From the NCBI GenBank assembly GCA_018697195.1, contig CM031878.1:6230022-6294021 (forward strand): a stretch of DNA of 64,000 nt, written 5' to 3'. Position numbers and translations under genes: made by a program. The notes under the pieces are model-generated. The model was not told the DNA's origin. It saw only the letters and a list, made by a program, of their open reading frames with translations, and did no database searches. This document shows, in pieces, positions 34,601-46,953 of this stretch. The stretch is from Certhia americana (lineage: Eukaryota > Chordata > Aves > Passeriformes > Certhiidae). Position 1 is the first letter of the stretch, and each line of letters opens with the position of its first letter.

Positions 34601-36150
34601 GAAATCAGCATTGGATAAAAGGCATTAACTTTCCTACTCAAAGGTGTGCTCTCTAATCTCTGAGCTGTAGAGATATACCCCTGTCACTCCCCTTTCTTCT
34701 GCTCTATATATTCTTTCTGTCTTTTCTCACCAATTTCACAGTATTAGGAGGCAGAGGGTTCAACTCTCTCTCCTTTCTCACAGTGTAGCTGATAGCCTGG
34801 TGGAAAGGAATTTTCCCAAGAGTAGAGCCAAGGAAGAGACTCAGCAGAAATCTCCTGCATGAGGGTGATCATCTCATCTTTGTAAATGTCTAGGCTCTTT
34901 CTGCCTGAAGCAGATGATACCCTACCAGGAAGGTCTCCCCACGTTGTGTGTAGCGAAGGAATAGCCATTAAAGGGAAGGCTCTCAGGCAGCCTGCATCTG
35001 CAGCCTCAATTATTGTGTTGTGCCTACGTCTGCTCTCTCCGGGTGTACGCTGTGCTCTGGTGCAACCTCTGAAAGCCATGGCACACACACACAAATGAGT
35101 GTCACTCGAGATAGTGAGACTCCAATGCATTTTTAAGTCTGTGCTAAATCAGGACCTCATAGTGTTCCTGGGAGGGGATTTCTTCTCTAAGGCGCTGTGC
35201 AGAGCTGTCTCTTCGCATCACATGAATAACTGGGATATTGGGCTCTTAGAGCTAGGGATGCTTTCCTCTTTTAGTTATGCCAAGGAATCATTTTGCAAGA
35301 ACCTTGGCTCCCCAGACATCTCCCTTTTGCTCTGTTTCTCTACATCACATCTGTGTTTTGCAGCAGCAGTAGCAATACTCTAGCCATAGCAGTAGCAATG
35401 AAGCAAGTCCACATAGGAACCTGAATCCTCCCACATTTGGGTTGAGGGTGTCACGAAGTAAACAACTCATTCCATTTGGAGTTGTTCCCTGTGGCTATCT
35501 GCATTGTAGTTTATTCTTCCACTGTCCTGAAGTATGTTTTCTCTGTGTTTGAGTATTGGTTTTCTCTTGTCCATCCTGTGTTAACTCTCTGATGCCCCTG
35601 TGCCCTTTGTGCCCATGGCAGGAGATCTCTGTGGCTTTCCCTTTAATGCTACATGGTCACATTCCAAGGGGTCAACCTCAGACACCTACTCTAATGAACC
35701 TTTCCATAAACCAATCTCTTGGAAGCTAGTTCCGCACTATCTCTCTCATCTGGACAAAATCCACTTACTGAATTGACAGAAATTACCAGGACCAACATGG
35801 GAAAAAAAAACAACAAAAAAGTGTTAGCTTTTTACAGGACTAACAGGTTGAAGTATCTTTGTGTCTTACAAGCATCAAAACTGGTTTAGATGAGGGTAGC
35901 AGTGTCTCAAGGGAGCAGCTTGGTGGGGGACAGGGACTGTCCTTACCCAGGCAAGGATTTGAAACCCAGGAGCAGCCCCTCTGTGCAGGTGCATTCTAAA
36001 ACAGAGGGGTTCAGGCACGAAAGGAAAAGTAAAGGAACAATGCTGTGACACGGACTGCAATGAGAAATAACACCTCAGTACACCAAAAGCCTCACCCCTG
36101 CACATTTTTCTGCCTTTAAACTTTTGTGAGCTTTATGTTTAAGGGAAAGC
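31700..36150. other. Gene-free stretch
   Basis: No gene is recognisable. It contains A/G simple sequence (32609-32632), a possible tiny CR1 end near 33651-33668 that is too short to call, and a small imperfect duplication of AGCAGTAGCAAT at 35364-35375 and 35388-35399. Confidence 0.55.
32609..32632. repeat. A-run with (GAAA)n
   Basis: Ten A followed by GAAAGAAAGAAAG on the plus strand. It is a small simple repeat. Confidence 0.85.
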
Positions 36151-36174
36151 AGAGCTGAAATGAACCCTGACTGG

Positions 36175-36240
36175 AGCACAATGCAAATATGAAACAATGA
36201 TGAGTAATATTAAAATTAAGCTGGACAAAGCACTGAGAGA
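36175..36240. promoter_or_regulatory. Candidate POU/SOX composite element
   Basis: A perfect octamer ATGCAAAT (36181-36188) overlaps one SOX-type ACAATG (36178-36183) and is followed by a second ACAATG (36194-36199). GAGTAATATTAAAATTAAG follows, with TAAT and ATTA cores. The SOX-POU arrangement is not the canonical CATTGTTATGCAAAT spacing, so joint binding is only a possibility. Confidence 0.3.
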
Positions 36241-36289
36241 GTAATCCATAAGGGAATATCTCTCATCAATTCCTTGGAGCCCCAAAGCG

Positions 36290-38220
36290 GCAACTTATTA
36301 GCTCTTTATAGCTCTGGGGGGAAAAAAAAGAAAAGAAAGGGAAAAAAAATCTAAAATTCCCTTAGCCAATTTGACTACGAAGTAATTTAATAGTAGTGAC
36401 AATTATAAACATAGTAGTAGGAGTAATAAAAATTACAATACTAAGATGACTTCTAAGAAAAAGGAAAACAGTTTCTTTACAAGCTCCTTCAAATAGTACT
36501 CTCGTAAAACATTTGTACCACTGCATCTCTTTGTTCACCAGCTGCCACCAAGTAAAGTACCTGCCCTCGCTGACCATAAGAAAAAGAAAGGAAATACTGG
36601 AGTGGTCTGTCAATCCCAGCTTTTATTTTGAATAGCTGATTTCTCAAGGATGTGCAGCCTAAGCTCTGTCTCATTTGCAGGATATTCTGAGAGATCAGCC
36701 TTAACGCATTTGGTGACCTGGCCCATAACAATGCCTGATGTGAAATAAAGGGGACTTTATATTATTTACAAAACCAAGCTAGTCTGTGTCAAGTATTGGT
36801 GAGCAGCTGTTTCTGCAGGTGCTGCACTCTCAGCTGAGCTGCAAGGAAAGTCAGCAGAGGGTTTGATTTCTCTTCATCCCTGTTTTGCCCCTCAACGCTG
36901 ACGAGTGCTGCAGGATCAGGCTCAATGTTACCAGTTCTCCTACCCATTGCCCGTGCTGTAGAGGGCTGTGACTACCCAAAACCAGCCGTGTATGCCCTCC
37001 ACCATGCTCATGTAAATCACACACTGCACAGCAGCATGGAACACAGGAGTGCTGCTGCACACACACTGCCTGCTGCACCACAGAGCCCGGCCAGCACGGC
37101 TGTGTCCAGGGTGGCCACACAGGCACAGTTTGCCTGAATGATGAACACCCCACCGCAGCACAGGCACTCTCTGCTCCATGCCACACAGCCCACCAGCCAC
37201 CAGAGAGGTTCGCAGAGCACGGTGGGAGCTACAGATCTTGGCACAACCAGAAAAGTACACTCTTGCACCCACGACCATTCCCCAGCATCACTTCCCACTG
37301 GAATTTTTTGCTGTTTCACAGAGAGGCGGCCAGAGCACAGCCCCAGCACGGCACCCTGAACATGTGTGGTAACCCCCAGGTGTTGGAGTGAGTTGTCTGT
37401 GTGCACACTGCTCACACAGCACATATATCCCACACACAGCTTTGCATCCCTGTCCCTTCAGTCCATCAGGCCCACAGCCTCTCTTCACACACTTACACCT
37501 TTAGCACACACTGTGGCAGCTTTTGCCACCCCCACAGAGTCAAGGGACAGCAGGCTGATCTGCCACACACACCCCAAAAAAGAGCACCACAAGCATGAGC
37601 ACATACACCTGTGAATAAGGGCTTAGGTGGAGAAAAGGGCTTAAAAAGGCAGTGCACTAATATGAAAGTAACACTACCAAAGGCTAGCTGAAGAGGAGGC
37701 ATGTGCTCTCCTGTGCTTTCTGAAGGGCTTTCATTTGAAATCTTGGAAATGTTAATAAGAGTTAACCAGGTGAGACCGTCAACAGAAGGGAGAGTGGCTG
37801 TGTTGGAGGCTGCTCCAAACACCTGTCCCCTCTTACAACGAGCACCGTTCCCTGCTCCTCATCCTTCCTGCGCCGGTGAGGGGGAAAGCCGATTCCAGTA
37901 CAGATTTCTCGTTTAATTGCTCTATAATGCCATCTTGTGGCTTCTTCGGTCATGAAGCCGTTTTTTTGATACGTTTTCCCCAAATTAGGTGATTTCCTTG
38001 TAAAGACAGAGATGGGCAGGGGAAAAATAGAAAGAGAGAACTAAAAGGAGTAATTTATGAGCATCTACCCAGATGCCGGGGGCGTGAATGGATATGGGTG
38101 ATACCATAATTCAAATTTTGAACGGGCCCAATTGATACTCTGTAGCCACCTGCATCCAGTAAACCTTGACAGATTTCTAAATAGTTTTTACATCTCTTGG
38201 AGTACCAGGTGATATATTAA
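36290..38220. other. GC-richer, CpA/TpG-rich block with overlapping ORFs
   Basis: About 36880-37620 is much richer in CA, TG, CAGC and CCAC words than its surroundings, and ORFs overlap on both strands (for example minus 37433-37017, 138 codons, Cys-rich). None resembles a known protein. The excess of CpA/TpG with few CpG suggests a formerly GC-rich, methylated sequence such as an old retroelement or decayed CpG island. No LTR ends or LINE motifs could be recognised. Confidence 0.35.
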
Positions 38221-38225
38221 AAAAT

Positions 38226-38270
38226 TAGTAGTAGTAGTAGCAACATTATTTGTTGTAGTAGTAGTAGTAT
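38226..38270. repeat. Interrupted (TAG)n trinucleotide repeat
   Basis: TAGTAGTAGTAGTAG, an interruption of about 14 bases, then TTGTAGTAGTAGTAGTA. The two runs are in the same orientation, probably one repeat split by mutation. Confidence 0.9.
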
Positions 38271-38870
38271 TCATTAGAAGGCCAAGCTTAGATAATTCAG
38301 GTCCTTTGTTTGATGGAAGTGTAGAGAAATCAAATTTCCTATGAAATCCTGGTGTTTGAATTATCTCGTTTGTAGCAGGACTGATGCTAGCATGGGGCTT
38401 TCAGAACAGGTGGAGTCAGAAAGGAATCATGCTCAGAGCATGCTGGTCTCTATTGTGAATGATGAAAGGGGTGTGGGGGAATCTACAGGAAACCTAAAAT
38501 GCTGGACAAGCACACACAGATTCCTTTGTCAATGCTAGACACAGCAGAGTGAGGTAAAAATGTGAGTAAGGAAATGAACACAGCAACAAATTACATCATC
38601 CACTCTGGTTTCAGGATCTGCTTACACTAGTGATGATGCCAAACTCTGAACAACAGCACTCAGCTGTAGGTGCAAGCTTAAAGTGCCTGTGATGTTTGTC
38701 CCAGGGGTCCTCCATGTGTTATTGTGGTGTTTTTTGAATTGAGGTAAACATTCCCCAGAAATATAATTCTCAAGCTATTTTAAAAATTCACCCTTCAGAA
38801 CCTGAATCAGGTTCAACAGAGACACCAGGAGCAGAATACACAGGCCAAGTCTGAGATGCTGCCTCACCCT

Positions 38871-38917
38871 AAAAAAAAAAAAACAAAAACAAAAACAAAA
38901 ACAAAACAAAACAAAGG
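38871..38917. repeat. (AAAAAC)n / A-rich repeat
   Basis: A13 followed by several AAAAAC and AAAAC units. It could be an old retroposon A-tail, but nothing recognisable precedes it. Confidence 0.9.
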
Positions 38918-41900
38918 TAACTGTCATAAGTGGCATTTAATTCTGCTAACTCCTAGTAAAGGCAGACAAGCAGGACTTTATTCTAGGTGGGAGAAGGTAG
39001 CTACTATGTGTGCTAGCTCCCTTTATGGCTCAGTTAACTGGGACCTCTGCTGGGAACCACTGCTGTCTGCACTCTGGACTCAAACTGTACCTGAGGTCCT
39101 GGTGTTTTTTAGTAAAAACAATTACTGTAGTTTTGCTAAAAAGAGCCACTCAGAACTGAAAAGCTTCTTCATCTTTCCTCTGCATCACCTACCATTGTTT
39201 CCCATTAGTGAAGCCACTCATAAACAATAGTAGGTTTTTTTATGAGATTTGAGGCAGCAAAGGTAGCAGGAGTTACCATGTGGAAACTTTGTTTTATTCA
39301 AGGGGAAAGGAATTTTGGAAGGTGATATTTGAGACAAATTAGAGGAAAACAGTATAAAGAGAACCGTCACTCTTGAATAAGGGTCTGCTTCTTCCTTATT
39401 TAAACAAAACCCTTGACTCACCTCTGTTCAAAACAGGAATATTGGATAAAAATAGATTAATTAAGATGGAAGAGAAATGTTGTCATCTTTAGGCTTTAAA
39501 TTCAAGTTAACAGGGAAGATGCAGTACTTCACTACCTACAATATAAAGAAGATTACTTGTAGTAAAATTACTACAATATAAACCAAGAACTGCTGTTTTG
39601 ATTTCAAAGAAAAGTATCTGTATTTTTTATAGCAGTAGTTGTAAGCAGTTTCTATCAAGGAAGTTTTTTATTAACAGATTGTTGCAAGAGTTGTCCCTCT
39701 TGTCCCTCAAGTTGTCCCTTGACCTGTAGTGGACTCCTTGCATCATCTCATTCAATTATATTCTTTTGTGTCAGATAACCTTCGTGAAAGTGTTCTGCTG
39801 CACCTAAAAACTCTTAGGGATTTGTTGTTGACTACTTTTTCTTTACTTTTCTTTTTATTTTTTTTTTTAATCCATCTCACCTAACTTTAACCACCCACAG
39901 TGTAAATGCCTCTGTTCCAGTTACCTTGGGCTCTCACAGCACGCGGAGAAAAATAGGTGTTTCTGGACTGTGATTCATCTGGTCTATTTTGGATGCCTCA
40001 TTAGGGTGAGATGATTCATAAGAGATGCTTCATTCTCTCCATTGAATAGGAGGGGCCTGGATCCATTATAGGGATCTGCATTTGTTCAGATCACTCCCAT
40101 TCTTTGTTCTGGTTTGGAAGGCTTTTCCACACCTTTGTCTCCTCTTCATTTCTAGACTAAATTTATTCACAGCCAGTCCAAGAACATCAGTTTACACAGA
40201 GACACTCTCCCTCACTCTGGATAGCCACGGAGCTCCAGTTTGCTGTCAGACTTTGTCAGCTTTGGGGCAGTCAAGGGAGAAATGTTATCAAGAGCTTGGG
40301 AGAGGCAATGGTCAAGGACAAGTGTGATTCCCTATATGCTGCATTCCCATATAACCTCACGGAATCTTTATTGCTCAGATTAAGTGTTTTGTTAAAAAAG
40401 AAATCCACAAGGCTGGGAACATCATCTGCTGTGTCAAAATAAGGATAAAGCATGATGAACTAAACCACTAACTTCAGGACACAAGTTTTTTCAGAGTTTT
40501 GTTTTCACATCAGGTGCAAACCTGGCTTTTCCTAGCAAACTACCAGTGGATTACCCATGAACCACCCAAAAAGCCTATTCACCACCTGTACCTGACCACA
40601 CGAGCAGGGAGCTTGGCACCTCTCCAGTCAGAACAAATGCCGAGGACAAAATCATTTATAGGGTAGCTCTAGTCAGAGCTGCCTTGGTCTCTTGTTTGCA
40701 ACTGAGAGATTATATGGTGTTGAAACCAAACACAGGCTGGGAAGTGGCCTAGTTATCAGCAGCAGAAGAAGAAAGGGTTTTGTTGTTGTTGGGTTGGCAG
40801 TTTTTTAGTGTTTTTCTCATGTAGATCTTACTATGGGATTTATTTGGAACCTGCTCAATCCTTCAAATTAAACACAAGATAAACCAAAATACTGTTCAAA
40901 TAGAACAAAGTAACATATCACCCAGGAAATCATCTGACTATATTTTAGTATTTCTTTTCATTCCAAACAAGACCCAGTACCACAACTCCGCAGACTGAAG
41001 CCACCTGGTGCAACCACAGTAGCTATGAATGCTCCATTGCACTGGATTTTAAACGCTCCTTTACAAGGTGGAAGATGAGGCAGCTCTCTGTGCTTTATCT
41101 AGTCCTTCTCCCTGTGGTGTGCCTGCCAGGAGCAATACTTGTTGTTAGTAAATGTGAGAGTGATTTTGTCCTCTTATGTACCTTGTCCATGAGGTCTTAG
41201 TAGTGGCAATCAAACTCCTGCCTTTGCTACTGGAAACTTACCAGGCAAAAATAGTACCTTTATTTCTGGTCACTTTCTGTAGTCAGAGGATGGAGAACCA
41301 TGTAGAAGCTTTTCTCAGGACATAAAGTTTCTGGAAATTTTGCTCCACACTCTTCTTGGTTGTCTTAGGGTGATTGGTCCTTGTACCTGCAGGTGCACGG
41401 TTTTATTCTTTTAGCCTATGTGTTTCTTGCTTTTATGTCTGCTTCAGTTTGCACAGCTACAGCATCAGCTGTCATTGCCCACCTTGCTGACCTCCCCTGC
41501 GGTCAATCCATTCACTGAAACAAGTTCTGCATTATAAACTGTGCATTGCTGCACAGAAATCCCACATTTCTGTTGTGGTCCCTCCTTTTCTGCAGTAAGC
41601 ACAGTGAAAAGGGAGGCAAACCATGGGTGAAGCGACACACGTAAAGCCTCTGCTGAATTCTTCCACTGTGAGATAAGAACTGCAGAGAGGAAAATGTATT
41701 GCTGAGCCCTGCCCTATGGGTTGGTATCCTGCTGCATTCTCAGAGAGTTTTGGGCTTGGGAGTAGGAGTATAGGCTCAGCATAGAGATCCAATTTGGTTA
41801 GTCAGCACTACCTTATTACTATTACAGCCTTGAGGAGTTGCAGAGGACAGAACCTATCTTGGGTGAGTCTGGCTGCAGCAGTAGGTACCAGGTACATTTT

Positions 41901-43726
41901 TGTGGTTTGTTTGTGGTAGGATCACCAGTTAGTCTGGTGAAGTGGAACTGATCACAGTTTGGTTCACCCAAACATAAGCAAGTAGAATGCTTTAGCCCAA
42001 TTTTAAGGGCATATCTTTTGGCAGTCTTAGTGCAGGACACACTGTCTTTGCAAACCACACCTGCAGCAGGGATGTGGCAAGATTGCTGGATTTCCCAGAT
42101 GACTCATGTCCTAAGAGAAAGCACCTCTTTAAGGACTGATATGAATAATAAAGACACGGACCCTGCAAAGGCAGCATCCTGAGCATGTTTTTATTTTTGA
42201 GACTCCTCTGGAAGTGCAAGATGTTCCCTTCATACCCTGAAGAGCACTGACTGCTTCACTGCCTCCTTCTTCCCTCTTAAATTTGTTCTCCTCCCCACTT
42301 ATTGCATTTAGCACCCTGCGAAGTAGGTACTCCACCACTGCCAGTGAAATAAACTGCCTGCCACCTGCCTACCTATCTGCAGGTCCATTTTTCTCCCTTC
42401 TTCTGGCTGTAAATATGTTGGTCAGAATCAGAGCTGGCCCCTACCATCTGCATCAGGTTATATTTCAGTACTGCCCAGGCTTGTTGCAGTGAGGGCTTCT
42501 GACTTAGGGATGAGAAGAACAATAAGAGCTGAGCTCCAGAGGAACGAACATGAATCAGGTCGTTAGTTATCCCTCTGCTTTTCCGGAACCTGGGGCATGA
42601 AGATACCTGTTTTCTTTCAGATGAATCCCGCCATCACAGTGTAAGTTAACGAGGTGCAATTTTACACCTAGAGGTGAACAAAGGATCTGAAACTGTTTGC
42701 CCGCACATAAAATTGGTGGCAGGTGCTAAGCAGATCCTTCAGAAAGTTCCACACATTAGGGCAAATCATGAGAAAAACAGAGTAAGGAATCAAGGAGTGT
42801 GTTTTCCACCGGAGTGTGTCTGTATGTAGGTGATTTCCCAAACCAGAACTCCTCAGAACTTCTGCACTGCTTCTAGACATGAATGATTTCCAGGGGCTGT
42901 CTGCTGCTGAAGCAGACATCTCTGCCTGGGCTCCTCTGCAGGGAACTTCACTCACTCAGTAGACTAACAAACAAAAAACTCTCCAACAGGTTAATGGGAG
43001 GACCAGATCAGAGAGGCACTTACGTGCTTACAAGCCGCAGAGGGAACACAAGATTTATTGATCCATGCTCCAAATCAGGGACAGAGCACTAGTGGATATA
43101 GAGTTATACAGGGCTACCCTGTAAGGTATCACAGTGAAATGGTGAACTGCTTCCCTTTACAGTGGCTGAAGAACAAGAAAGTAATGGATTTGGCCTCCCT
43201 CAGCTTCTCTCCTGAATGTCACTGTGCCCAGAATCTATACTCTCTGGAGCATGGGACACTCTCCTTCAGGCCTGATTACACAGACTGAATTCCCCTCAGA
43301 CACAAGTGGGAAGGTGACCTGCTTTGTAGTAGCTTCAAAAAATGAGAATCATTTATACCAGTAAGACACCATCTGAGACTGAAGCCTTAGTGAAGATACT
43401 GATATTGGGTCAGACTTAGTTCAGTTGGTCCATTGTGGGACAGCTGAAATTCTGCAGGAATATTATAATAGCTTGTCTGAGACCTTTCTGAGATGAGATG
43501 ATATGAAATGAAAAGAGATGATAGGGAGTGGTCTCGTAAGAAGGCAGGGATGAAATCTGAAACACAGAGCTCTGGGTCTGCATGCTTAGAGTACCTGGTG
43601 CTGGTACAAGGCACTTGTGCCTGTCTATGGAACCAGCTCTGCTCCTAAATACAGCTATTGACAGGCTGACTAACACTTTGCTGTGTGCATTGTATAATTC
43701 CCCTTACTTCCTTTACCCCTAATGGT
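38918..43726. other. Gene-free stretch
   Basis: No gene or named repeat is recognisable. There is a short TTGTCCCTC-type imperfect tandem at about 39692-39722. ORFs are short and lie in alternative frames. Confidence 0.55.
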
Positions 43727-43868
43727 TCTATTTCTTCTTTTCCTTATTCTTGTCTTCTTCCTTTCTCCCTTTTTTACCTCTTACCTTCTCCCTTCTTTCT
43801 CCTTCTTCTTGTTGATTCTCCTCCATTCCTTCATTTGTTTTTTCCTCTCTTCTCTCATTTATTTGTTT
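43727..43868. repeat. Polypyrimidine tract
   Basis: About 140 bases almost entirely C and T on the plus strand, with scattered A and G. The Phe/Leu/Ser-rich ORFs across it are compositional artefacts. Confidence 0.85.
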
Positions 43869-46868
43869 AGAGCAAATTTTCAAATCTATAAAGCCATTAC
43901 AGCAAAGAGACTGTGTTGAGGCAGCCTCTGAGCCTGCAGATGTGGTGGGTCCTGGATTCCAATAACAGAACTTATTTGGAAAAAAACATTATCTGTAATG
44001 TGGAAATGGTTTGGCTTGAGGCTAAAATTTATCATCATTACCCTAATATCATCTCAAGCCTCAGCTCTGGCAGCAGCTAAAGAAAACACCAAGGCTTAAT
44101 TCAGTCAGTGCAAGGAAAGAGAGACAGAGGATGGAAAATATGATTTATGATGGAAATCAATGCAATCATAATACTTTATGCTTGTAAAATTGGGCTGTTC
44201 CAACAGTGCTCACAGATTGTATAGGCAGCTCTCCACCAAAAAAATCATGGCAAGATAGAATGCAGTAGTATGATGGTGCAGCTGGCACAAAGGGATATTG
44301 GGTGTGAACGAGAACAGGTTTTGTTTTGCTGGGGATTTGTTTTCCTTCCATCCTTGCCCAGGGATCAGGCAACTTCACTCAACTGAGGTCTATCTCCGCA
44401 GGACAATAGAGAGACTCTGTCCTGCAGCTCCCAGAGGGTAGAGGAAGGGGGAAAGGGAAGGGAAGGATGACAATCTGGAATATGAAAGGAACGCTGACTA
44501 GTTTTCCAAGTAAATGGCAAGATCTGGCAGGAGCAGTATCCCCAGTGTAAAAGTGAAAGCAACAACGTGACTCATTCCTCTGCAGTGCGGAGTACCTCTC
44601 AGAGACCAGCTGAAGTATATTTACAAAAATTTGAATCAGGCTGTTCACCTCAGCTAAAGACAGACAAAAGTGATGAGGCCTGGGAGGTTTGTTTCTAATG
44701 CAGAAAACTAAAAAGCATCTGAACTTTTAAATTTGACCAAATCATGACTCCTTTCATCCCATAAATAAAATAAAAGTTGCAGAGATCACGGACAAATTTC
44801 AGATGTAAAGTTGGGTTAGCTCATATATAGCATAAAGAACATGACTTTTTAAAATGTTGTATGCAATTTCCCTGAAAAATTCTTGAAGGATTCTCTGCAC
44901 TTTGGTTGTATGGGTGGGAATATACCCTTTCAGCATTGCCTGTCACTGGAGAAGCAGGACAGCTGAGCATCTCCAGCAACCAGAATGAAGGAATACAGTT
45001 ATTCTTTGGGAATGTAAAGAAAAATGCTCATTTATTTATATAATTTCATCAAAGGTGAAATACATTATATTTATAACTTACAATTCAATACAAACTGTGT
45101 CCAAAAGACAGTCAAAAGAGAGCACTTGCATTATTATTTTTTAGTGGAAAATATCTTTCCAAACATACCAGTCTTTAGTAACATGTTTTTGAAATTCTTT
45201 TGATATTTTCTTGGATATCTTGGAAAAATCTGTGTCTCTAAAAGTTGGAGGAAAGAAAATTTGGAGATTTCTCCTTAAAAATAATCAAAATTTCCAGATA
45301 TCAATTTATGATTCCTCCCTCTTCCTCTCCCTCTGCTTCTCCTCAGGCAGAGTAGATGTATGCAGTGATTTAGATCTATAGCCTCTACAGAGAAATACAT
45401 TGCAATATGAAGCTGTGAGCACTACACTTACACAGAAAGAGGGGACATGCTGGAGCACATCACTCACTGCACACCAGAAAATCCAAACAGGGTCGTGACT
45501 AACAGCACAAACCATTTGGAAGACAGGCTTCCTTGCCCTCAGGGCTCACAGGAAGTTTTTTTTGTAAATGCTGTATCCAGCAAAGGCAAAGTCTCCCTGT
45601 CCCTTTCTAGTTCTCAGTAACTCCATGGGAGTTACACAGAGGCCAACGTTGAACAAGTTTGTACAGGTGAGAGAAAACTGAGAGGAAATGTTGCTTGGGG
45701 TGACTCCATAGCTGAACTTTCATCAGCCATGCTGAGGAGTACCTGGTGTCTCAGGGGCCTCCAGAAATACGCAGCTGCAGGCAGGTTTGCATTCCCAGGA
45801 GGACCACCACAATGAAAAGACCATCACTGCACAAAAGTAATAGAGTTCACCTTCTGCTCCCAGGGCCAGAGCTAGGGTTACCAAGGACTTTGCCTTATGC
45901 TGACAGGGGCATCTCCATCTGTAACTTTAAATGATTAAAGCTTTCAAGCACTGTGCTCTTTGCAGGAATGGATAAAGAAAGAAAAGTACAAAGGAGCCTT
46001 TAGTCTATTCTTCTCCATCTCATCCACTTCCACAAGGACATTGACAGGCGAGGCTCTGTGGTGCCGGAGAACTTGTGTCCCTCTCTGATCTGAGCTTTTC
46101 AAATGAAACCAAGATGAGGCTGGGTTTTAGCAGACATTATGTCTTACTCTTACAGATACCCTGTTATATCCCATCAGTATCTGGCTGTCATTTCTGTCAC
46201 CTCCCAGCCCAGATCTCACTAGCTAGTCCTCTTCCTTTTCCCCTTCCTTGCATCCACAGCTCTGCACCACTACCCCACACACAGACAGTACACACACCTG
46301 TTCCACAGAGTTCTGTTTGTGAAGCAGGTTGTTGTCTGATGGCCTAATTTCCCCAGTGGATTAACAAATGACTCTACCACCTTCTGTAATTCTATCACAT
46401 TGTCCCCACACTCTTTCTTGCTTCTGGAAAAGTTTGACAGCAGTAGCAAGGGAGTGGAGAGAAAAAGGTCCACTGAATGAAACCGAATTAAAAGTCTTGA
46501 ACACCTGTGGTGTCAGTGTTGGATAGCCATCTGTCCCTCATTTGAGAGCACCGTTACTGTCTGCCATACCTAATGTTGCTTGTCCCAGGCAAATGTTAAG
46601 ATGCTTCAGGGATTAAGTTGATGTGCAGGGCCTTGCTTTGTGAATCTATCCTTTATTGTAAAGACAGAAAGGAAGATATTCCACCGGTTTTTCTACTAGT
46701 CCATTCATGAGATCAGAAGATTTACACTATACATTTAATTATTTTGCTGTTCAGGAGTGTTACCTCAAAATAAACCTTCTTCTTTAACTCACATTGTTTT
46801 CTATCTGCACACTACCTAAAGTACACAAACACTCAGACCAGGTACAAGAGTATTTCCTCTTCACAAAT
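43869..46868. other. Gene-free stretch
   Basis: No gene, RNA or named repeat is recognisable. It has ordinary AT-rich sequence without unusual structure. Confidence 0.55.
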
Positions 46869-46953
46869 ACATATATATATATATATATACGTGTGTGTGT
46901 GTATGTATATATATATATGAGTGTGTGTGTGTGTGTGTGCACATATATATAAA
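46869..46953. repeat. Compound TA/TG microsatellite
   Basis: The order on the plus strand is (AT)n, a CGTGTGTGTGTGTATG block, (TA)n, GAG(TG)n, CA, (TA)n. Alternating TA and TG blocks, about 85 bases in all, make this the longest microsatellite in the window. It is probably highly polymorphic and able to form hairpin or left-handed DNA. Confidence 0.95.

Noticed and set aside
37017..37433. 138-codon Cys-rich minus-strand ORF with hydrophobic C-terminus
   Set aside because: It lies in a CpA/TpG-rich block where ORFs are open on both strands; the Cys and Val come from TGT/GTG word bias.
43685..43919. Phe/Leu/Ser-rich ORFs resembling membrane segments
   Set aside because: Translation of a polypyrimidine tract gives such residues without any gene.
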